Positions 7,968 to 17,682 of a stretch of DNA of 40,757 nt are shown here, piece by piece. This DNA is from Desulfohalobiaceae bacterium S24. Lineage in GTDB: Bacteria > Desulfobacterota > Desulfovibrionia > Desulfovibrionales > Desulfothermaceae. The position numbers were made by a program, and so were the translations under genes. The stretch is taken from NCBI GenBank assembly GCA_011389765.1, contig JAABTT010000026.1, forward strand, positions 1 to 40,757. The letters are read 5' to 3'. Below the pieces are notes generated by a model. It saw nothing but the letters and a program-made list of their open reading frames with translations. It was not told the origin of the DNA and searched no databases. Within the stretch, counting starts at the first letter, position 1. Each line of letters opens with the position of its first letter.

Positions 7968-8856
7968 AGTAAGCCTCTGGGCCGGTTCCAAGGTCAATCT
8001 CTATTTGAGGATCCTGGGCCGCCGCGAGGACGGTCTCCATGAATTGGAATCCGTTTTTTTGCCCCTGCCCCGTCCCCGGGATCGCTTGACCCTGCGGGCC
8101 GCCCAATCCGGGGCAGGGCTTGTCTTGACCTGTTCCGAGCGGGCCTTGCAAAACAGCTCCAATATCCTGTTCGCCGCGTATCGGATTTTCGGGGAACGGA
8201 CCGGACTGTATCCCGATCTCAATCTCCACCTCGACAAAGAGATCCCCTCCGGGGCAGGTCTGGGTGGCGGCAGTTCGGATGCGGCTGTTTTCCTGACGTA
8301 TCTCAACTCTCTGCCGGGAGAAAAACACAGGCTTTCTTCCTTAGAGCTTCGGGATCTGGCCGGTCGCGTCGGCTCGGATGTCCCGTTTTTTCTTTTGAAT
8401 CAAGCAGCCCTCATCAGGGGAGCCGGAGAGAGTATTCAGCCCCTTCAAGTGAATCTCGGGACCTTGAGACTCGTCCTGGTTTGCCCGGACTGCAGGGTGT
8501 CCACTGCTGAAGCCTATGCGTCCTGGGATAGAGGCTTGAGGCCTGAAGCTTCGGGGAGTCTCCGACAAAAAGACTTGACAGGCCGGACCAGGCGGTTTAA
8601 AAGTAGCTTTCGTTTTTCGGGCTTTCTGTGCTGGAATGATTTTGAACAGGTTGTTTTCAGCCAATTCCCCGCATTACGTTCTCTCAAAGAAGCCCTCTTG
8701 AAACAAGGGGCGGCGGCAGTGGTCCTCACAGGTTCCGGTTCTGCCCTGGTCGCTTTATTTCATTCTCAAGTATTGGTAGCGCATGCCTGCTCCTGGTTGC
8801 AAAAACACCGGGTTTCTCACTATGTCAATGAACACTGGGGTGTAGCCAAGTGGTAA
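7957..8856 (+). CDS. ispE: 4-diphosphocytidyl-2-C-methyl-D-erythritol kinase (IspE)
   Basis: GHMP-family kinase of the MEP pathway that phosphorylates CDP-ME at the 2-hydroxyl. It is 299 aa from the ATG at 7957 (E. coli 283). Lys12 (AGSKVNLYL) and Asp141 (GSDVPFFL) are the expected catalytic residues. The ATP loop is at 98-110 (PSGAGLGGGSSDAA). A C-terminal GHMP motif is seen as VLTGSGSALVALF. Its start lies inside the end of the protease gene, and a TTG one codon earlier is possible. The 3' end is striking: the last six codons and the stop (8836-8856) lie inside the tRNA-Gln gene on the same strand. Confidence 0.94.
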   Translation: MSSEVSLWAGSKVNLYLRILGRREDGLHELESVFLPLPRPRDRLTLRAAQSGAGLVLTCSERALQNSSNILFAAYRIFGERTGLYPDLNLHLDKEIPSGAGLGGGSSDAAVFLTYLNSLPGEKHRLSSLELRDLAGRVGSDVPFFLLNQAALIRGAGESIQPLQVNLGTLRLVLVCPDCRVSTAEAYASWDRGLRPEASGSLRQKDLTGRTRRFKSSFRFSGFLCWNDFEQVVFSQFPALRSLKEALLKQGAAAVVLTGSGSALVALFHSQVLVAHACSWLQKHRVSHYVNEHWGVAKW

Positions 8857-8910
8857 GGCAACGGGTTTTGGTCCCGTCATGCGGAGGTTCGAATCCTCCC
8901 ACCCCAGCCA
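8836..8910 (+). tRNA. tRNA-Gln (anticodon UUG), CCA encoded
   Basis: A full cloverleaf can be drawn by hand. The acceptor stem TGGGGTG (8836-8842) pairs perfectly with CACCCCA (8900-8906). The anticodon stem ACGGG/CCCGT encloses the loop TTTTGGT with anticodon TTG at 8868-8870. The T arm is GGAGG-TTCGAAT-CCTCC. The discriminator is G8907 and CCA is encoded at 8908-8910. The first 21 bases are shared with the end of ispE. No separate promoter is obvious, so the tRNA is probably cut from the degP-ispE transcript. Confidence 0.97.
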
Positions 8911-9281
8911 TACATTTTCCTGTTCGTACATTGGGGTTGAAGCTTAGGAACAGCAAGCATACATGAAGAAAAGAGTGTTGAGGTCTGAAAAGTTTATCCT
9001 GCCTCGAATTTTCCTCATCCGTTCGTGAAGAGACATCTTCAATGGCCAAGAGCGAATCACCTTGCCGCTATGCATCTTCAAAGAAACAATCAAGAAGACG
9101 ACAAGGATTTTATTTGGGCGACTGCGTCTCTTTCAGAAGAGAGGTCAATCCAAGAGGCATCGCCTGATCGATAGGAATCCCTTTCTATATTCATGAGCTA
9201 GCGCAGCATTCCGGAGATCGTTGCGGGATAGTGGAGAAGTCTGGGGTTGTGAAAATTGAAAACCTTAAGGATAATGAGCCG
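8911..9281. other. Intergenic region between tRNA-Gln and prs
   Basis: No gene or RNA is recognised. A small stem-loop CTCTT-TCAG-AAGAG lies near 9127-9140. An in-frame GTG at 9231 would extend prs by 17 residues unlike the family, so the prs start is placed at 9282. No convincing -35/-10 pair was found. Confidence 0.5.
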
Positions 9282-10232
9282 ATGGACAGCTATGGAGAAC
9301 TGAAATTGATTACCGGGACGGCCAATCCGCAATTGGCCGAGTCGATAGCCAAACATGTGCAGTGCCGCTTGACTCCCGCCATTGCCCAGCCTTTCAGCGA
9401 CGGTGAGATTCGGGTTGAAATAGGGGCCAATGTACGGGGAAAAGATGTCTTTGTCATTCAATCCACCTGCAGGCCGGTGAACAACAGCCTCATTGAGCTT
9501 TGTCTCATGCTGGACGCTTTGAAACGAGCCAGTGCCAGGAGAATTACAGCAGTGGTCCCCTACTACGGCTATGCCCGTCAGGACAGAAAGGTTGTCCCCA
9601 GGGTGCCCATCAGTGCCAAGATGGTCGCCGATTTTTTGATGGTGGCCGGGGCCGGGCGGCTGCTGACCATGGATCTACATGCCGGTCAGATTCAGGGTTT
9701 TTTTGATAAACCCGTGGACAATCTTTACGCCTCCAAGGTCTTGTTGAACTATCTCAGGGAATTGAAGAACGATCTCGTCTTGGTTTCACCGGATGCCGGA
9801 GGCACTGAACGGGCCAGGGCTTTTGCCAAACAGCTCCAGGCCGGTCTGGCCATTGTGGACAAGCGCAGGGATAAGCCGAATCAGGCAAGCGCTATGCACA
9901 TTATCGGTCAGGTCGAGGGGAAGACGGCGGTAATCGTCGACGATATGGTCGATACCGCCGGAACCTTGGTGGCTGCAGCCGACGCCCTGTTTGAACGAGG
10001 CGCGACCCATGTGTATGCCTGCGTGACCCACCCGGTCCTGTCCGGTCCGGCGATAGAACGGATCAATAGTTCCAGATTGAATAAAGTTGTGGTCACGGAT
10101 ACCATTCCTCTGACCTCTGAAGCTGAGTTGTGTCCCAAGATCGAGGTTGTTTCCGTTGCCGAACTCTTTGCCAAGGCCATTAAGAATATCAATCAGGAAA
10201 CCTCAATCAGCGGGTTGTTTACTAAAGTTTAA
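9282..10232 (+). CDS. prs: Ribose-phosphate pyrophosphokinase (PRPP synthetase)
   Basis: Makes PRPP from ribose-5-phosphate and ATP for nucleotide, histidine, tryptophan and NAD synthesis. It is 316 aa from the ATG at 9282, as in class I bacterial enzymes (E. coli 315). The flexible-loop and ATP motif [13 protein letters not shown] is at 91-103, the metal and catalytic segment [13 protein letters not shown] near 129-141, and the PRPP-binding loop [12 protein letters not shown] at 218-229. AAGGA lies about 10 bases before the ATG. It is followed 22 bases later by rplY, an arrangement common in Desulfobacterota. Confidence 0.97.
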   Translation: MDSYGELKLITGTANPQLAESIAKHVQCRLTPAIAQPFSDGEIRVEIGANVRGKDVFVIQSTCRPVNNSLIELCLMLDALKRASARRITAVVPYYGYARQDRKVVPRVPISAKMVADFLMVAGAGRLLTMDLHAGQIQGFFDKPVDNLYASKVLLNYLRELKNDLVLVSPDAGGTERARAFAKQLQAGLAIVDKRRDKPNQASAMHIIGQVEGKTAVIVDDMVDTAGTLVAAADALFERGATHVYACVTHPVLSGPAIERINSSRLNKVVVTDTIPLTSEAELCPKIEVVSVAELFAKAIKNINQETSISGLFTKV

Positions 10233-10254
10233 ATTCAAGAAGGAGTACTGTACC

Positions 10255-10917
10255 ATGGCTGAACAATATAGCCTGCATGTGGAAAAACGTTCAACTACAG
10301 GGAAAAACGCCATGAGCCGTTTGCGGAGCAATGGTTTTGTCCCCGGCGTCTTTTATACCAAAAGCGGGGAGAATATTGCGCTCCAAGTCCAGTATGGAGC
10401 CTTGGAAAAAATCTATGCCAAGGCCCAGAACAGTAATATCGTTGAATTGAATATTCAAGAAGATCAGCAGAAGATCCAAAAGCCGGTTTTGATCTGGAAA
10501 GTACAGAAGCATCCGGCCAAGGACCTGATGCTCCATGTCGATTTTTACGGGGTGGATCTGAAACAGACCATGGACGTGGATGTCAGCGTGGTGGTCACGG
10601 GTGAGGCCAAGGGCGCCGAGGAAGGAGGGATCGTCACTATCTACAGAGATACGCTGCGCGTGAGCTGTCTTCCTTCCGATATTCCGGATCAGATCGAAAT
10701 CGACGTCAGCGGGCTCGATATTCACGACTCCATTTTGATCGAGGATGTCAAGCTGCCTGATGGGGTGACTCTGAAGGAAAGCGAAGAAGGCTTTGCAGTG
10801 GTTGGGGTGGCGCCTCCGGAAAAAACACTGGAAGAGGAAGAAGCTGAAGCCGCGGAAACTGAGATCGAGGCGGAAGGAACAGAAGAAGGCGAGGCTGAAT
10901 CGGCATCTGAGGAGTAG
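10255..10917 (+). CDS. rplY: Ribosomal protein bL25, long CTC/TL5 form
   Basis: Binds 5S rRNA in the large ribosomal subunit. It is 220 aa, so the long form. The 5S-binding L25 domain covers about residues 1-95 (KRSTTGKNAMSRLRSNGFVPGVFY). The CTC-type beta domain runs from about 100 to 187. A very acidic Glu/Ala tail of about 30 residues ends the protein. The start follows AAGAAGGAG with good spacing. It is the second gene after prs. The acidic tail is strongly biased in composition but is usual in this protein class. Confidence 0.96.
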   Translation: MAEQYSLHVEKRSTTGKNAMSRLRSNGFVPGVFYTKSGENIALQVQYGALEKIYAKAQNSNIVELNIQEDQQKIQKPVLIWKVQKHPAKDLMLHVDFYGVDLKQTMDVDVSVVVTGEAKGAEEGGIVTIYRDTLRVSCLPSDIPDQIEIDVSGLDIHDSILIEDVKLPDGVTLKESEEGFAVVGVAPPEKTLEEEEAEAAETEIEAEGTEEGEAESASEE

Positions 10918-11335
10918 CCGGACTTGTGTGCCGCTGTCGGACAGAACCAGTCCCGCCGCCCCGTATGCTGGTTGTTACGCGACGCTTTAGACTTCAGAAA
11001 CAAAGATTTTCGCTGTTCGGAATTCTTTGGGGATGAAAATTTCCTTTTAGCCGGCATCGAAGGATTTATTGCAGAACTCTAATTTAAGAGCAAATTACTC
11101 CAAGAAGACCATACCTCTGCATTCGAGAGACTGTGGTCGGGCTCCGTATTTTGAGTTCCGACGTATCAGTTCAATACCAGCAGTTGTCCGGCAATCTCTC
11201 TCGGCGAATAGAACTTCAAAAATTTTTGAGAAGGTACATTCAAGCGAGTCCTTGCTGCCGACTGCCGGTCTGCCCCATAAAAATTATGACCGCCCTCATT
11301 AATATCCGCTGCATTGATCTCGACAGGAATTCCGA
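10918..11335. other. Intergenic region between rplY and pth
   Basis: Short open frames exist on both strands but none has a family signature together with a good ribosome binding site. No RNA, promoter or strong terminator was recognised. The ribosome binding site of pth (AGGAA, 11325-11329) is at the right end. Confidence 0.5.
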
Positions 11336-11947
11336 ATGGTATATCCGTCATCTGCCGGACTCGTTATCGGCCTGGGGAATCCGGGCAGGAGATATCGCCG
11401 GACCAGGCATAATATCGGTTTTGCCGTTCTCGACGCGTTGATTGAGGCTCAGGATGCCGGACAGATTCACGCTCTTCCGGTGGACAGGAAAAGGGAATGC
11501 GAAGTCTTTCAATGGGATCTGCCTGATCAGGGAAACCATTGGCTGCTGGGCCGTCCCCTGACCTATATGAACTTGAGCGGCAGGGCCGTGCGCCGGCTCT
11601 GTTTCAAGTATCGATTGAAACCGGCACAGTTGCTGGTGATCCACGATGATCTGGATTTGGCTTTCGGTTCTGTCCGCTTGAAATATGGAGGCGGATTGGC
11701 CGGACATCGAGGCCTGCGTTCCATCACCGAGGAAATCGGAAGCCGGGATTTTTACCGGCTGCGCTTGGGAATCGGACGTCCAAGTCCCGGGGAGGAGGTG
11801 ATCGATCATGTCCTGTCTCCTTTTCAGGAATCGGAGATGCGGATGTTGCCCGATATCCTCTCTTTAGCCGTTCAAGGTGTTCTTGCCTTTCGAGGACAGG
11901 GGTTTGAGCAGGCGCTCAACCTCCTGCGCACCGCAGCTCTGAAGTAA
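11336..11947 (+). CDS. pth: Peptidyl-tRNA hydrolase
   Basis: Recycles peptidyl-tRNA released from stalled ribosomes. It is 203 aa, close to E. coli Pth (194). The N-terminal GLGNPG motif is at 12-17. His25 (RTRHNIGF) is the expected catalytic residue. TYMNLSG holds the substrate Asn79. VIHDDLDL carries the conserved Asp (104 or 105) and GGLAGHRGL the recognition loop. The ATG at 11336 has AGGAA six bases before it. It follows rplY in the same direction, after a 418-base gap. Confidence 0.95.
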   Translation: MVYPSSAGLVIGLGNPGRRYRRTRHNIGFAVLDALIEAQDAGQIHALPVDRKRECEVFQWDLPDQGNHWLLGRPLTYMNLSGRAVRRLCFKYRLKPAQLLVIHDDLDLAFGSVRLKYGGGLAGHRGLRSITEEIGSRDFYRLRLGIGRPSPGEEVIDHVLSPFQESEMRMLPDILSLAVQGVLAFRGQGFEQALNLLRTAALK

Positions 11948-12137
11948 AACGGATCTGTTGTATCCGTAGAACCTCAGTGCGGCAAATTTTCAGCTGTGGT
12001 AAACGTCGAGAGTGTTGGTATCTTTTTCATCAATTCACCAAGGGTTGGTGTGGAGGCGGAATTGTTTTGAATCTCCCCCTCATGCGGAGTGTGGCAGGGG
12101 GTGATTATAAAAAGGGTTCGCTCCAGGAGGCTGTATT

Positions 12138-12644
12138 GTGTTTGCATTAGATCAGCTTGTTGTATACCCGGCGCAGGGTGTCGGGAAAGTTGAGGCGATT
12201 CAGGAACGAGAAATGGGAGGCCTGAGCATCCAGTTCTATAAAATCCGGATTTTGAGCAATAACGGAACATTATTGATTCCGGTCGCCAATGCCTCCAATG
12301 TCGGGCTTCGAAAAGTCTGCGAGCCGGCCTATGGTTTGGAGCTTTTCGAATACTTACGGGACTGGTCCGATTTTAAGGGGTATGCAGGCCAGAATTGGAA
12401 CCGAAGGTACCGGGAATACTCGGATAAGCTGAAAACCGGAGATCTGGCAGATGTGGCCTATGTGCTCAAGGAATTGATGCTCATCTCCCAGGATAAAGAT
12501 TTGTCTTTTGGAGAAAGCAGGCTCATGGAGCAGGCCATGGGGTTGATCACCATGGAACTCGCCTACACGCTTGAACGTGAACAGGATGCCATACGGACTG
12601 AAATTGAGGCTATTTTTTCGGATATATTAATTAAGGATACCTGA
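12138..12644 (+). CDS. carD: CarD-family RNA polymerase-binding transcription regulator
   Basis: A 168-aa CarD/CdnL-type protein. The N-terminal RNAP-interaction domain (about 1-65, [19 protein letters not shown], a Tudor-like fold shared with Mfd) contacts the polymerase beta subunit. The helical C-terminal half (about 70-165) contacts upstream promoter DNA in characterised members and stabilises open complexes. The start is GTG, 7 bases after CCAGGAGG. Its stop overlaps the rho ATG by one base (TGATG), so initiation and termination factors are encoded as a coupled pair. A CCCCCT/AGGGGG inverted repeat lies just upstream (12075-12101). Confidence 0.93.
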   Translation: MFALDQLVVYPAQGVGKVEAIQEREMGGLSIQFYKIRILSNNGTLLIPVANASNVGLRKVCEPAYGLELFEYLRDWSDFKGYAGQNWNRRYREYSDKLKTGDLADVAYVLKELMLISQDKDLSFGESRLMEQAMGLITMELAYTLEREQDAIRTEIEAIFSDILIKDT

Positions 12645-13906
12645 TGGAGAGCGGAGTTATGAATGTTTACGAGTTGAAGCAGAAAACAATGCATGAGTTG
12701 ATGGAGCTGGCCACCGAGTATAATGTTGAAAATCCCAGCAACCTACGAAAACAGGAATTGATCTTTTCGATTCTTCAGAGCTGTTCCTCCCAAAACGGGA
12801 ACATCTATGGCGAAGGCGTGTTGGAGGTCCTGCCCGATGGATTCGGTTTTTTACGCTCACCCATGTATAATTATATGCCCGGTCCCGACGATATTTATGT
12901 CTCGCCCTCCCAAATCAGACGCTTCGGAATTCGGAAAGGGGATGTGGTTTCCGGTCAGGTCAGGCCTCCGAAAGAAGGTGAGCGGTATTTTGCGCTGTTG
13001 CGGGTTGAAGAAGTGGGCTACAACAGTCCCGAGGAATCGAAAAAGCTGGTTCTGTTTGACAACTTGACGCCCTTGTATCCGGAAGAAAAATTTTCTATTG
13101 AAAACGGTGCGGAGAATTTTTCGTCCAGGATCCTCGATCTGTTGACTCCCATCGGCAAGGGGCAGCGCGGCCTGATCGTGGCCCCGCCGCGAACCGGCAA
13201 GACCATGCTTTTGCAGACCATTGCCAATTCCATCATGAGCAATCACCCGGATGGGTATTTGATTGTCCTCCTCATTGATGAACGGCCGGAGGAGGTAACG
13301 GACATGGAACGGACCGTCACCGGCGAGGTGATCAGCTCCACCTTTGACGAACCCCCAAATCGCCACGTTCAAGTGGCGGAAATGGTCATGGAGAAGGCCA
13401 AGCGTCTGGTGGAGAGAAAGCGGGACGTGATTATTCTGCTGGACAGCATCACCAGGCTCGGACGGGCCTACAACGCCATCACCCCCTCTTCAGGCCGGGT
13501 CCTCTCCGGGGGTTTGGACGCCAATGCCCTGCAGCGGCCGAAGCGGTTTTTCGGAGCGGCTAGAAATGTGGAAGAAGGAGGCAGTCTGAGCATCATTGCC
13601 ACCGCCTTGATCGATACCGGCTCCCGTATGGATGAGGTTATCTTTGAAGAGTTCAAAGGGACCGGAAATATGGAAATTTATCTGGATCGTTTCCTGGCGG
13701 ACAAGCGGATCTTTCCCGCCATCGACATCAATCGGTCCGGCACCCGTAAAGAGGAGCTCCTGCTTCCGGCGGATGTCCTGAATAGAGTCTGGATCCTGCG
13801 CAAATTGCTTGCCTCCATGAATTCGGTGGATGCCATGGAATTCATCATGGACAAAATGAAGGGAACCAAGAGCAACCAGGTGTTTCTGGACATGATGAAC
13901 AGATAG
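12644..13906 (+). CDS. rho: Transcription termination factor Rho
   Basis: Hexameric RNA helicase ending transcription at unstructured C-rich RNA. It is 420 aa (E. coli 419). The N-terminal Rho-N segment ([11 protein letters not shown], about 34-45) leads to the cold-shock-like RNA-binding domain, with DGFGFLRSP at 65-73. Walker A is at about 178-187 ([10 protein letters not shown]) and Walker B near [11 protein letters not shown]. The Q and R loops are intact ([32 protein letters not shown]). Two starts are possible: 12644, with AAGGA upstream and coupled to carD, or 12659, which aligns better with the E. coli N-terminus. Gene order carD-rho and the 14-base gap to the next gene suggest an operon. 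Confidence 0.97.
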   Translation: MESGVMNVYELKQKTMHELMELATEYNVENPSNLRKQELIFSILQSCSSQNGNIYGEGVLEVLPDGFGFLRSPMYNYMPGPDDIYVSPSQIRRFGIRKGDVVSGQVRPPKEGERYFALLRVEEVGYNSPEESKKLVLFDNLTPLYPEEKFSIENGAENFSSRILDLLTPIGKGQRGLIVAPPRTGKTMLLQTIANSIMSNHPDGYLIVLLIDERPEEVTDMERTVTGEVISSTFDEPPNRHVQVAEMVMEKAKRLVERKRDVIILLDSITRLGRAYNAITPSSGRVLSGGLDANALQRPKRFFGAARNVEEGGSLSIIATALIDTGSRMDEVIFEEFKGTGNMEIYLDRFLADKRIFPAIDINRSGTRKEELLLPADVLNRVWILRKLLASMNSVDAMEFIMDKMKGTKSNQVFLDMMNR

Positions 13907-13920
13907 TGCTTGGAGATTTT

Positions 13921-15399
13921 ATGGGTTTCTTGAGGAAACGCAAGCTCCTGCCTCGGGAGGCGAGCGGTTTCGGTTTTTGGGCGGATACGGCCGGAAAACC
14001 AATGGGCATGGCCTGTTTTCTGACTGCCGTCCTGATTTTTCTGCTGCTTGTCTCTCCTGGAAATTCCCACTCCGGATTGCTTGATTTTTCCATTCAGGAT
14101 GAAAAGGAACTCGGACAGGAATTCAATATCCTCATTCGTACGCAGTTCCCCATAATATATGACCCGGTGATCAACGACTATTTGGAGGGCTTGCTGCAAA
14201 AAGCCAGCTCGGCCATGCCCCCGCAGCCCTTTTCCCTGAGCATTACTCTGATCAGAGATTCAACCCTGAACGCTTTTGCAGCGCCGGCCGGCTACATTTT
14301 CGTGCATACTGGCATGGTCCTGGCTTTGGAGCAGGAGTCGGAACTGGCCGGAGTGATCGCCCATGAGCTGGCCCATGTATCCCAGCGCCATTTGGCCGAG
14401 CGTATCGCACAGTCGAAGCTTATTAGTTTAGGCACCCTTGCCGGGATGCTGGCCGGGGCTTTGCTCGGAGGCGGCGGAGAACTGGGACAGGCGGTGAGTA
14501 TGGGATCCCTGGCCGGCGGTCAGGCCGCGGCTCTGAAGTATACCCGAGACAATGAGCGGGAAGCGGATCAGATCGGCTTGAATTACCTGCGGGACGCCGG
14601 TTTTGATGCCCGCGGCCTGTTGCAGTCCTTCAAGCGAATGCAACAGCGAAACCTCCTCGGGGGCGTGAGTCGGCCTCCGGCTTATATGTTGACCCATCCC
14701 GGCATTCCCGAAAGGATTCATTCCCTGGAAGACCGCCTGAGGGCGGAGTATTCGAATCTGGAGCAGAAGCAGGCCAATCAGGCTGAGTTTCAGAAAGTTC
14801 AAATGCTCATCCGTTCGAAATACGCTGATGCGGCTCAAGCGCTGAGACATTATCAAAATTTGGCATCAAGCCCGGATTGCCTTGATCTCCTGGGCCGGGG
14901 CGTCGCCCTGGAACGGCTGAACAGGGTCGCCGACGCCGAACCGTTTTTTCAAGAAGCCTTGGAATGCGGTAAAGCCTCGGCTTTAGTCAACCGGGAATAC
15001 GGCCGCTTTCATTTTTTGACCGGAAGCTACAAAGCCGGACTTCGGATTCTGAATCGAGCGATTCAGGAAAATCCTGATGATTATCTCAGCTTGTATTACA
15101 AGGCTCGAATTCTGAAAGAAATCGGGGAGCTGGATCAAGCAACAGAAGTCTTGGAGCGTATCCGGCTGTATCTGCCTGAGGTCAGCGAAATTCATACTCT
15201 CTTGGGGCAGGTCTATGGCAGGAGGGGAGATACCTTCAAAGGATACCTCCATCTGGCCTACAGCGCTCTTTTGCAAAACAAGAAGCAGGCCACGGCAAAA
15301 TATATCGAGAAAGTGCGGTCCCTGGCCAGGACTAGAGCCCAGAAACAAGCCCTTAAGACGTTTATGGACACATACAGTCAACGCAAGGAATTCTGGTAA
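13921..15399 (+). CDS. M48-family zinc metalloprotease with TPR domain (BepA-like)
   Basis: A 492-aa predicted envelope protease. One hydrophobic segment at about 29-46 acts as signal or anchor. The M48 domain has the zinc motif HELAH (148-152) and a third ligand in NEREAD (E212). Tetratricopeptide-like repeats fill the C-terminal 180 residues, the same layout as E. coli BepA/YfgC, which handles stalled outer-membrane LptD assembly. A Gly-rich stretch (about 172-200) lies between the zinc motifs. The start at 13921 follows TGGAG, and a GTG five codons upstream overlaps the rho stop. Being downstream of carD-rho in one run is a plausible but untested operon. Confidence 0.92.
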   Translation: MGFLRKRKLLPREASGFGFWADTAGKPMGMACFLTAVLIFLLLVSPGNSHSGLLDFSIQDEKELGQEFNILIRTQFPIIYDPVINDYLEGLLQKASSAMPPQPFSLSITLIRDSTLNAFAAPAGYIFVHTGMVLALEQESELAGVIAHELAHVSQRHLAERIAQSKLISLGTLAGMLAGALLGGGGELGQAVSMGSLAGGQAAALKYTRDNEREADQIGLNYLRDAGFDARGLLQSFKRMQQRNLLGGVSRPPAYMLTHPGIPERIHSLEDRLRAEYSNLEQKQANQAEFQKVQMLIRSKYADAAQALRHYQNLASSPDCLDLLGRGVALERLNRVADAEPFFQEALECGKASALVNREYGRFHFLTGSYKAGLRILNRAIQENPDDYLSLYYKARILKEIGELDQATEVLERIRLYLPEVSEIHTLLGQVYGRRGDTFKGYLHLAYSALLQNKKQATAKYIEKVRSLARTRAQKQALKTFMDTYSQRKEFW

Positions 15400-15606
15400 G
15401 CCCTTGGTCCTGCTTGCCCATAGGCTGCAGGGCCTGCCGCTCGGAGATCTCCGGCCGGCTTGGAAGAGAAAACACAAGCACCCGGAGAGAAAGCGGGAAG
15501 GGCGGCAGGCTTGACACGGGGCCTGGTTTCCAGGTAAGCAACAGCACTTGTTTTCAGAACCAGCGAGTGTTTGTTCAGAGGCTCAATACAATTACGAGGA
15601 GGAAGT

Positions 15607-15969
15607 ATGTTTTTTGAAAGTCTTGCGTATGCCATGGGGCAGCCTGCCGGGGGGGCTGGAGGTCAAGGCAATCCTTTGGTCGCCTTCATGCCTTTAATCA
15701 TTCTGTTTGTTATTTTTTATTTTTTGCTTATCCGCCCGCAGCAGAAAAAAGCGAAAGAACATAAGGCCATGCTGGGGAATTTGAAAAAGGGGGATAAAGT
15801 GATCACCGGCGGCGGCCTCTACGGCCGCATCACGGCTATCCAAGAGGATGTGATCACCCTGGATCTCGGGAACAATCTCCAGGTCAAAGTCAATCGGGGC
15901 TATATTTCCGCTTTGACGGATAAAAGGATCGCTTCGGAAAGCAAAAAAGAGAAAAAAGCTCAAGACTAA
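15607..15969 (+). CDS. yajC: Sec translocon accessory subunit YajC
   Basis: A 120-aa inner-membrane partner of SecDF. A Gly/Ala-rich start is followed by one transmembrane helix (about 26-44) ending in the family motif LIRPQQKKAKEH. A cytosolic beta domain follows (LKKGDKVITGGGLYGRI) with a lysine-rich tail. The start is preceded by GAGGAGGA. It is first of yajC-secD-secF with a 24-base gap to secD. The 207 bases before it hold a perfect palindrome CGGAGATCTCCG (15442-15453) and a TTGACA at 15511 without a clear -10. Confidence 0.96.
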   Translation: MFFESLAYAMGQPAGGAGGQGNPLVAFMPLIILFVIFYFLLIRPQQKKAKEHKAMLGNLKKGDKVITGGGLYGRITAIQEDVITLDLGNNLQVKVNRGYISALTDKRIASESKKEKKAQD

Positions 15970-15993
15970 ATCTGGAGAGAAAAGGCCGGAACT

Positions 15994-17592
15994 ATGAACA
16001 GTTTGCGCTGGAGAATCATCCTGGTGGTTGTGGTGCTTGGTCTGGGGGGAATGTATACGCTGCCTTCTTTTCTTTCTTCTGACAACGCCCTGCAGAAGGT
16101 GCTCCCGGATAAAGTGGTCAATCTTGGCCTGGACCTGAAAGGCGGCATCAATCTGACCCTTGGGGTGGATATGCAGAAAGCCCTGGGCAACACCCTGGAT
16201 CAGCTGGGTGAAGAGCTCCGGGCCGAGGCCCGGGATCGGGATATCCTCATATTGCGGCCTCGGGCTGCGGGACAGGATAAACTGCAGTTTTTGCTGCTGG
16301 ATGGTCATAAGTCTGAAGAACTCGAGGAACTGATTGGAAAGCATTACTCCAAGCAGGTCACCATCAGTGATGTGGAGGAACTCCAGGAAGGCAAAAAGCG
16401 ATATGTTTTGACCCTGCTCCCCGAGTACATCGAGGAAGTGAAAAAGTTAACCATTGATCAGGTCTTGAAAGTCATTCGGAACAGAATCGACCAGTTCGGG
16501 GTGACCGAGCCGGATATCCGACGCCTGCAGCAGGACCGCCTCCAGGTCCAGCTGCCGGGCATGGAAAACGCCCAGCGGGCTGTGGATCTCATCCAGAAAA
16601 CCGCTCTTTTGGAATTCAAAGTGGTGGACGATGAAGCCGATGTGGAAAAGGCCCTGCAAGGGGTCGTCCCGCCCGGGGATGAGCTGGCCTATATCAAAAA
16701 GGAGCAGGCTGGCGGTGAAACCGTGAAGCAGCCGATTGTGCTCAAGGACAAGGTCCTCTTAACCGGGAAGCACATCACCGACGCCCAGGTGGCTTTCAAT
16801 GAATTTGGGCAGGCCTATGTGGCTCTGTCCTTTGACAGACGAGGGGCCAGAATTTTTGAGCGGGTCACCGGCGAAAACGTGCGGAAGCGGATGGCGATTG
16901 TCCTGGACGATACGGTCTATTCCGCCCCGACGATTCAGGAAAAGATTGCCGGGGGCCGGGCGAGCATCACCGGACAATTTTCCCCGGAAGAAGCCCGCGA
17001 TCTGGCCATTGTCCTCAGGGCCGGCTCTCTGCCCGCGCCGGTGAAAATTCTGCAGGAAAGCGCCGTTGGCGCCTCCCTTGGGCAGCAGTCCATTGATCAG
17101 GGCATTTTTTCCATGATCGTGGGCGGGGTTCTGGTGCTGGTCTTCATGCTGGTCTATTACGGCGTCGGGGGACTTATCGTGGATATCCTGCTGGGCTTGA
17201 ATATCATCCTCATCTTGGGGGTATTGGCCGGTTTCGGAGCCACCCTGACCCTGCCGGGCATCGCAGGGATGATCCTGATCATAGGAATGGCGGTTGATGC
17301 CAGCGTGCTTATTTTCGAGCGGATAAGGGAGGAGCTGCGTCAGGGTCTGAGCCCGGCAAAGGCCGTGGATGAAGGATTTACCAGGGCGACATTGACCATT
17401 GTGGACGCCAACGTGACCACCATCATGGCCGCCGTTATTCTTTACCAGTTCGGGACCGGACCGATCCGCGGATTTGCCGTGACCCTGTCCGTGGGGGTCC
17501 TGGCCTCGATGTTCACAGCCATCTTTGTGGCCCGGATCTTTTTCGATCTCTGGGTGCAGCGGCGCCTTCCTTTTGGGGAACTTAAGCTTTAA
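15994..17592 (+). CDS. secD: Protein translocase subunit SecD
   Basis: A 532-aa RND-type membrane protein that, with SecF, uses the proton gradient to pull preproteins across the inner membrane. TM1 is at about 7-26. The large periplasmic P1 region follows, with LGLDLKGGINLTLGVD near its start and RNRIDQFGVTEPDI further on. Five further membrane segments lie in about 365-525, with the conserved GMAVDASVLIFERIREEL and the final FVARIFFDLWV. It is slightly shorter than E. coli SecD (615), as in many deltaproteobacteria. A 90-base gap separates it from secF. Confidence 0.96.
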   Translation: MNSLRWRIILVVVVLGLGGMYTLPSFLSSDNALQKVLPDKVVNLGLDLKGGINLTLGVDMQKALGNTLDQLGEELRAEARDRDILILRPRAAGQDKLQFLLLDGHKSEELEELIGKHYSKQVTISDVEELQEGKKRYVLTLLPEYIEEVKKLTIDQVLKVIRNRIDQFGVTEPDIRRLQQDRLQVQLPGMENAQRAVDLIQKTALLEFKVVDDEADVEKALQGVVPPGDELAYIKKEQAGGETVKQPIVLKDKVLLTGKHITDAQVAFNEFGQAYVALSFDRRGARIFERVTGENVRKRMAIVLDDTVYSAPTIQEKIAGGRASITGQFSPEEARDLAIVLRAGSLPAPVKILQESAVGASLGQQSIDQGIFSMIVGGVLVLVFMLVYYGVGGLIVDILLGLNIILILGVLAGFGATLTLPGIAGMILIIGMAVDASVLIFERIREELRQGLSPAKAVDEGFTRATLTIVDANVTTIMAAVILYQFGTGPIRGFAVTLSVGVLASMFTAIFVARIFFDLWVQRRLPFGELKL

Positions 17593-17682
17593 TTTAAAAA
17601 TGCCGTTCAGCATGCGAGCTTGATTCTGTTCAGACTCGGATGTTGCCTATCTTTGCAAGACGAATTTTACGAGGGACTCAAT

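Noticed and set aside
11133..11441. Short open frames in the rplY-pth gap as genes
   Set aside because: No ribosome binding site with family similarity; they overlap the start of pth in another frame.
12075..12101. CCCCCT...AGGGGG hairpin as a terminator after pth
   Set aside because: The loop is 15 bases and no T-run follows, so it was only mentioned with carD.
16759..17613. A 284-codon minus-strand frame
   Set aside because: Antisense to secD; dominated by His, Gln, Asp and Gly with no domain.
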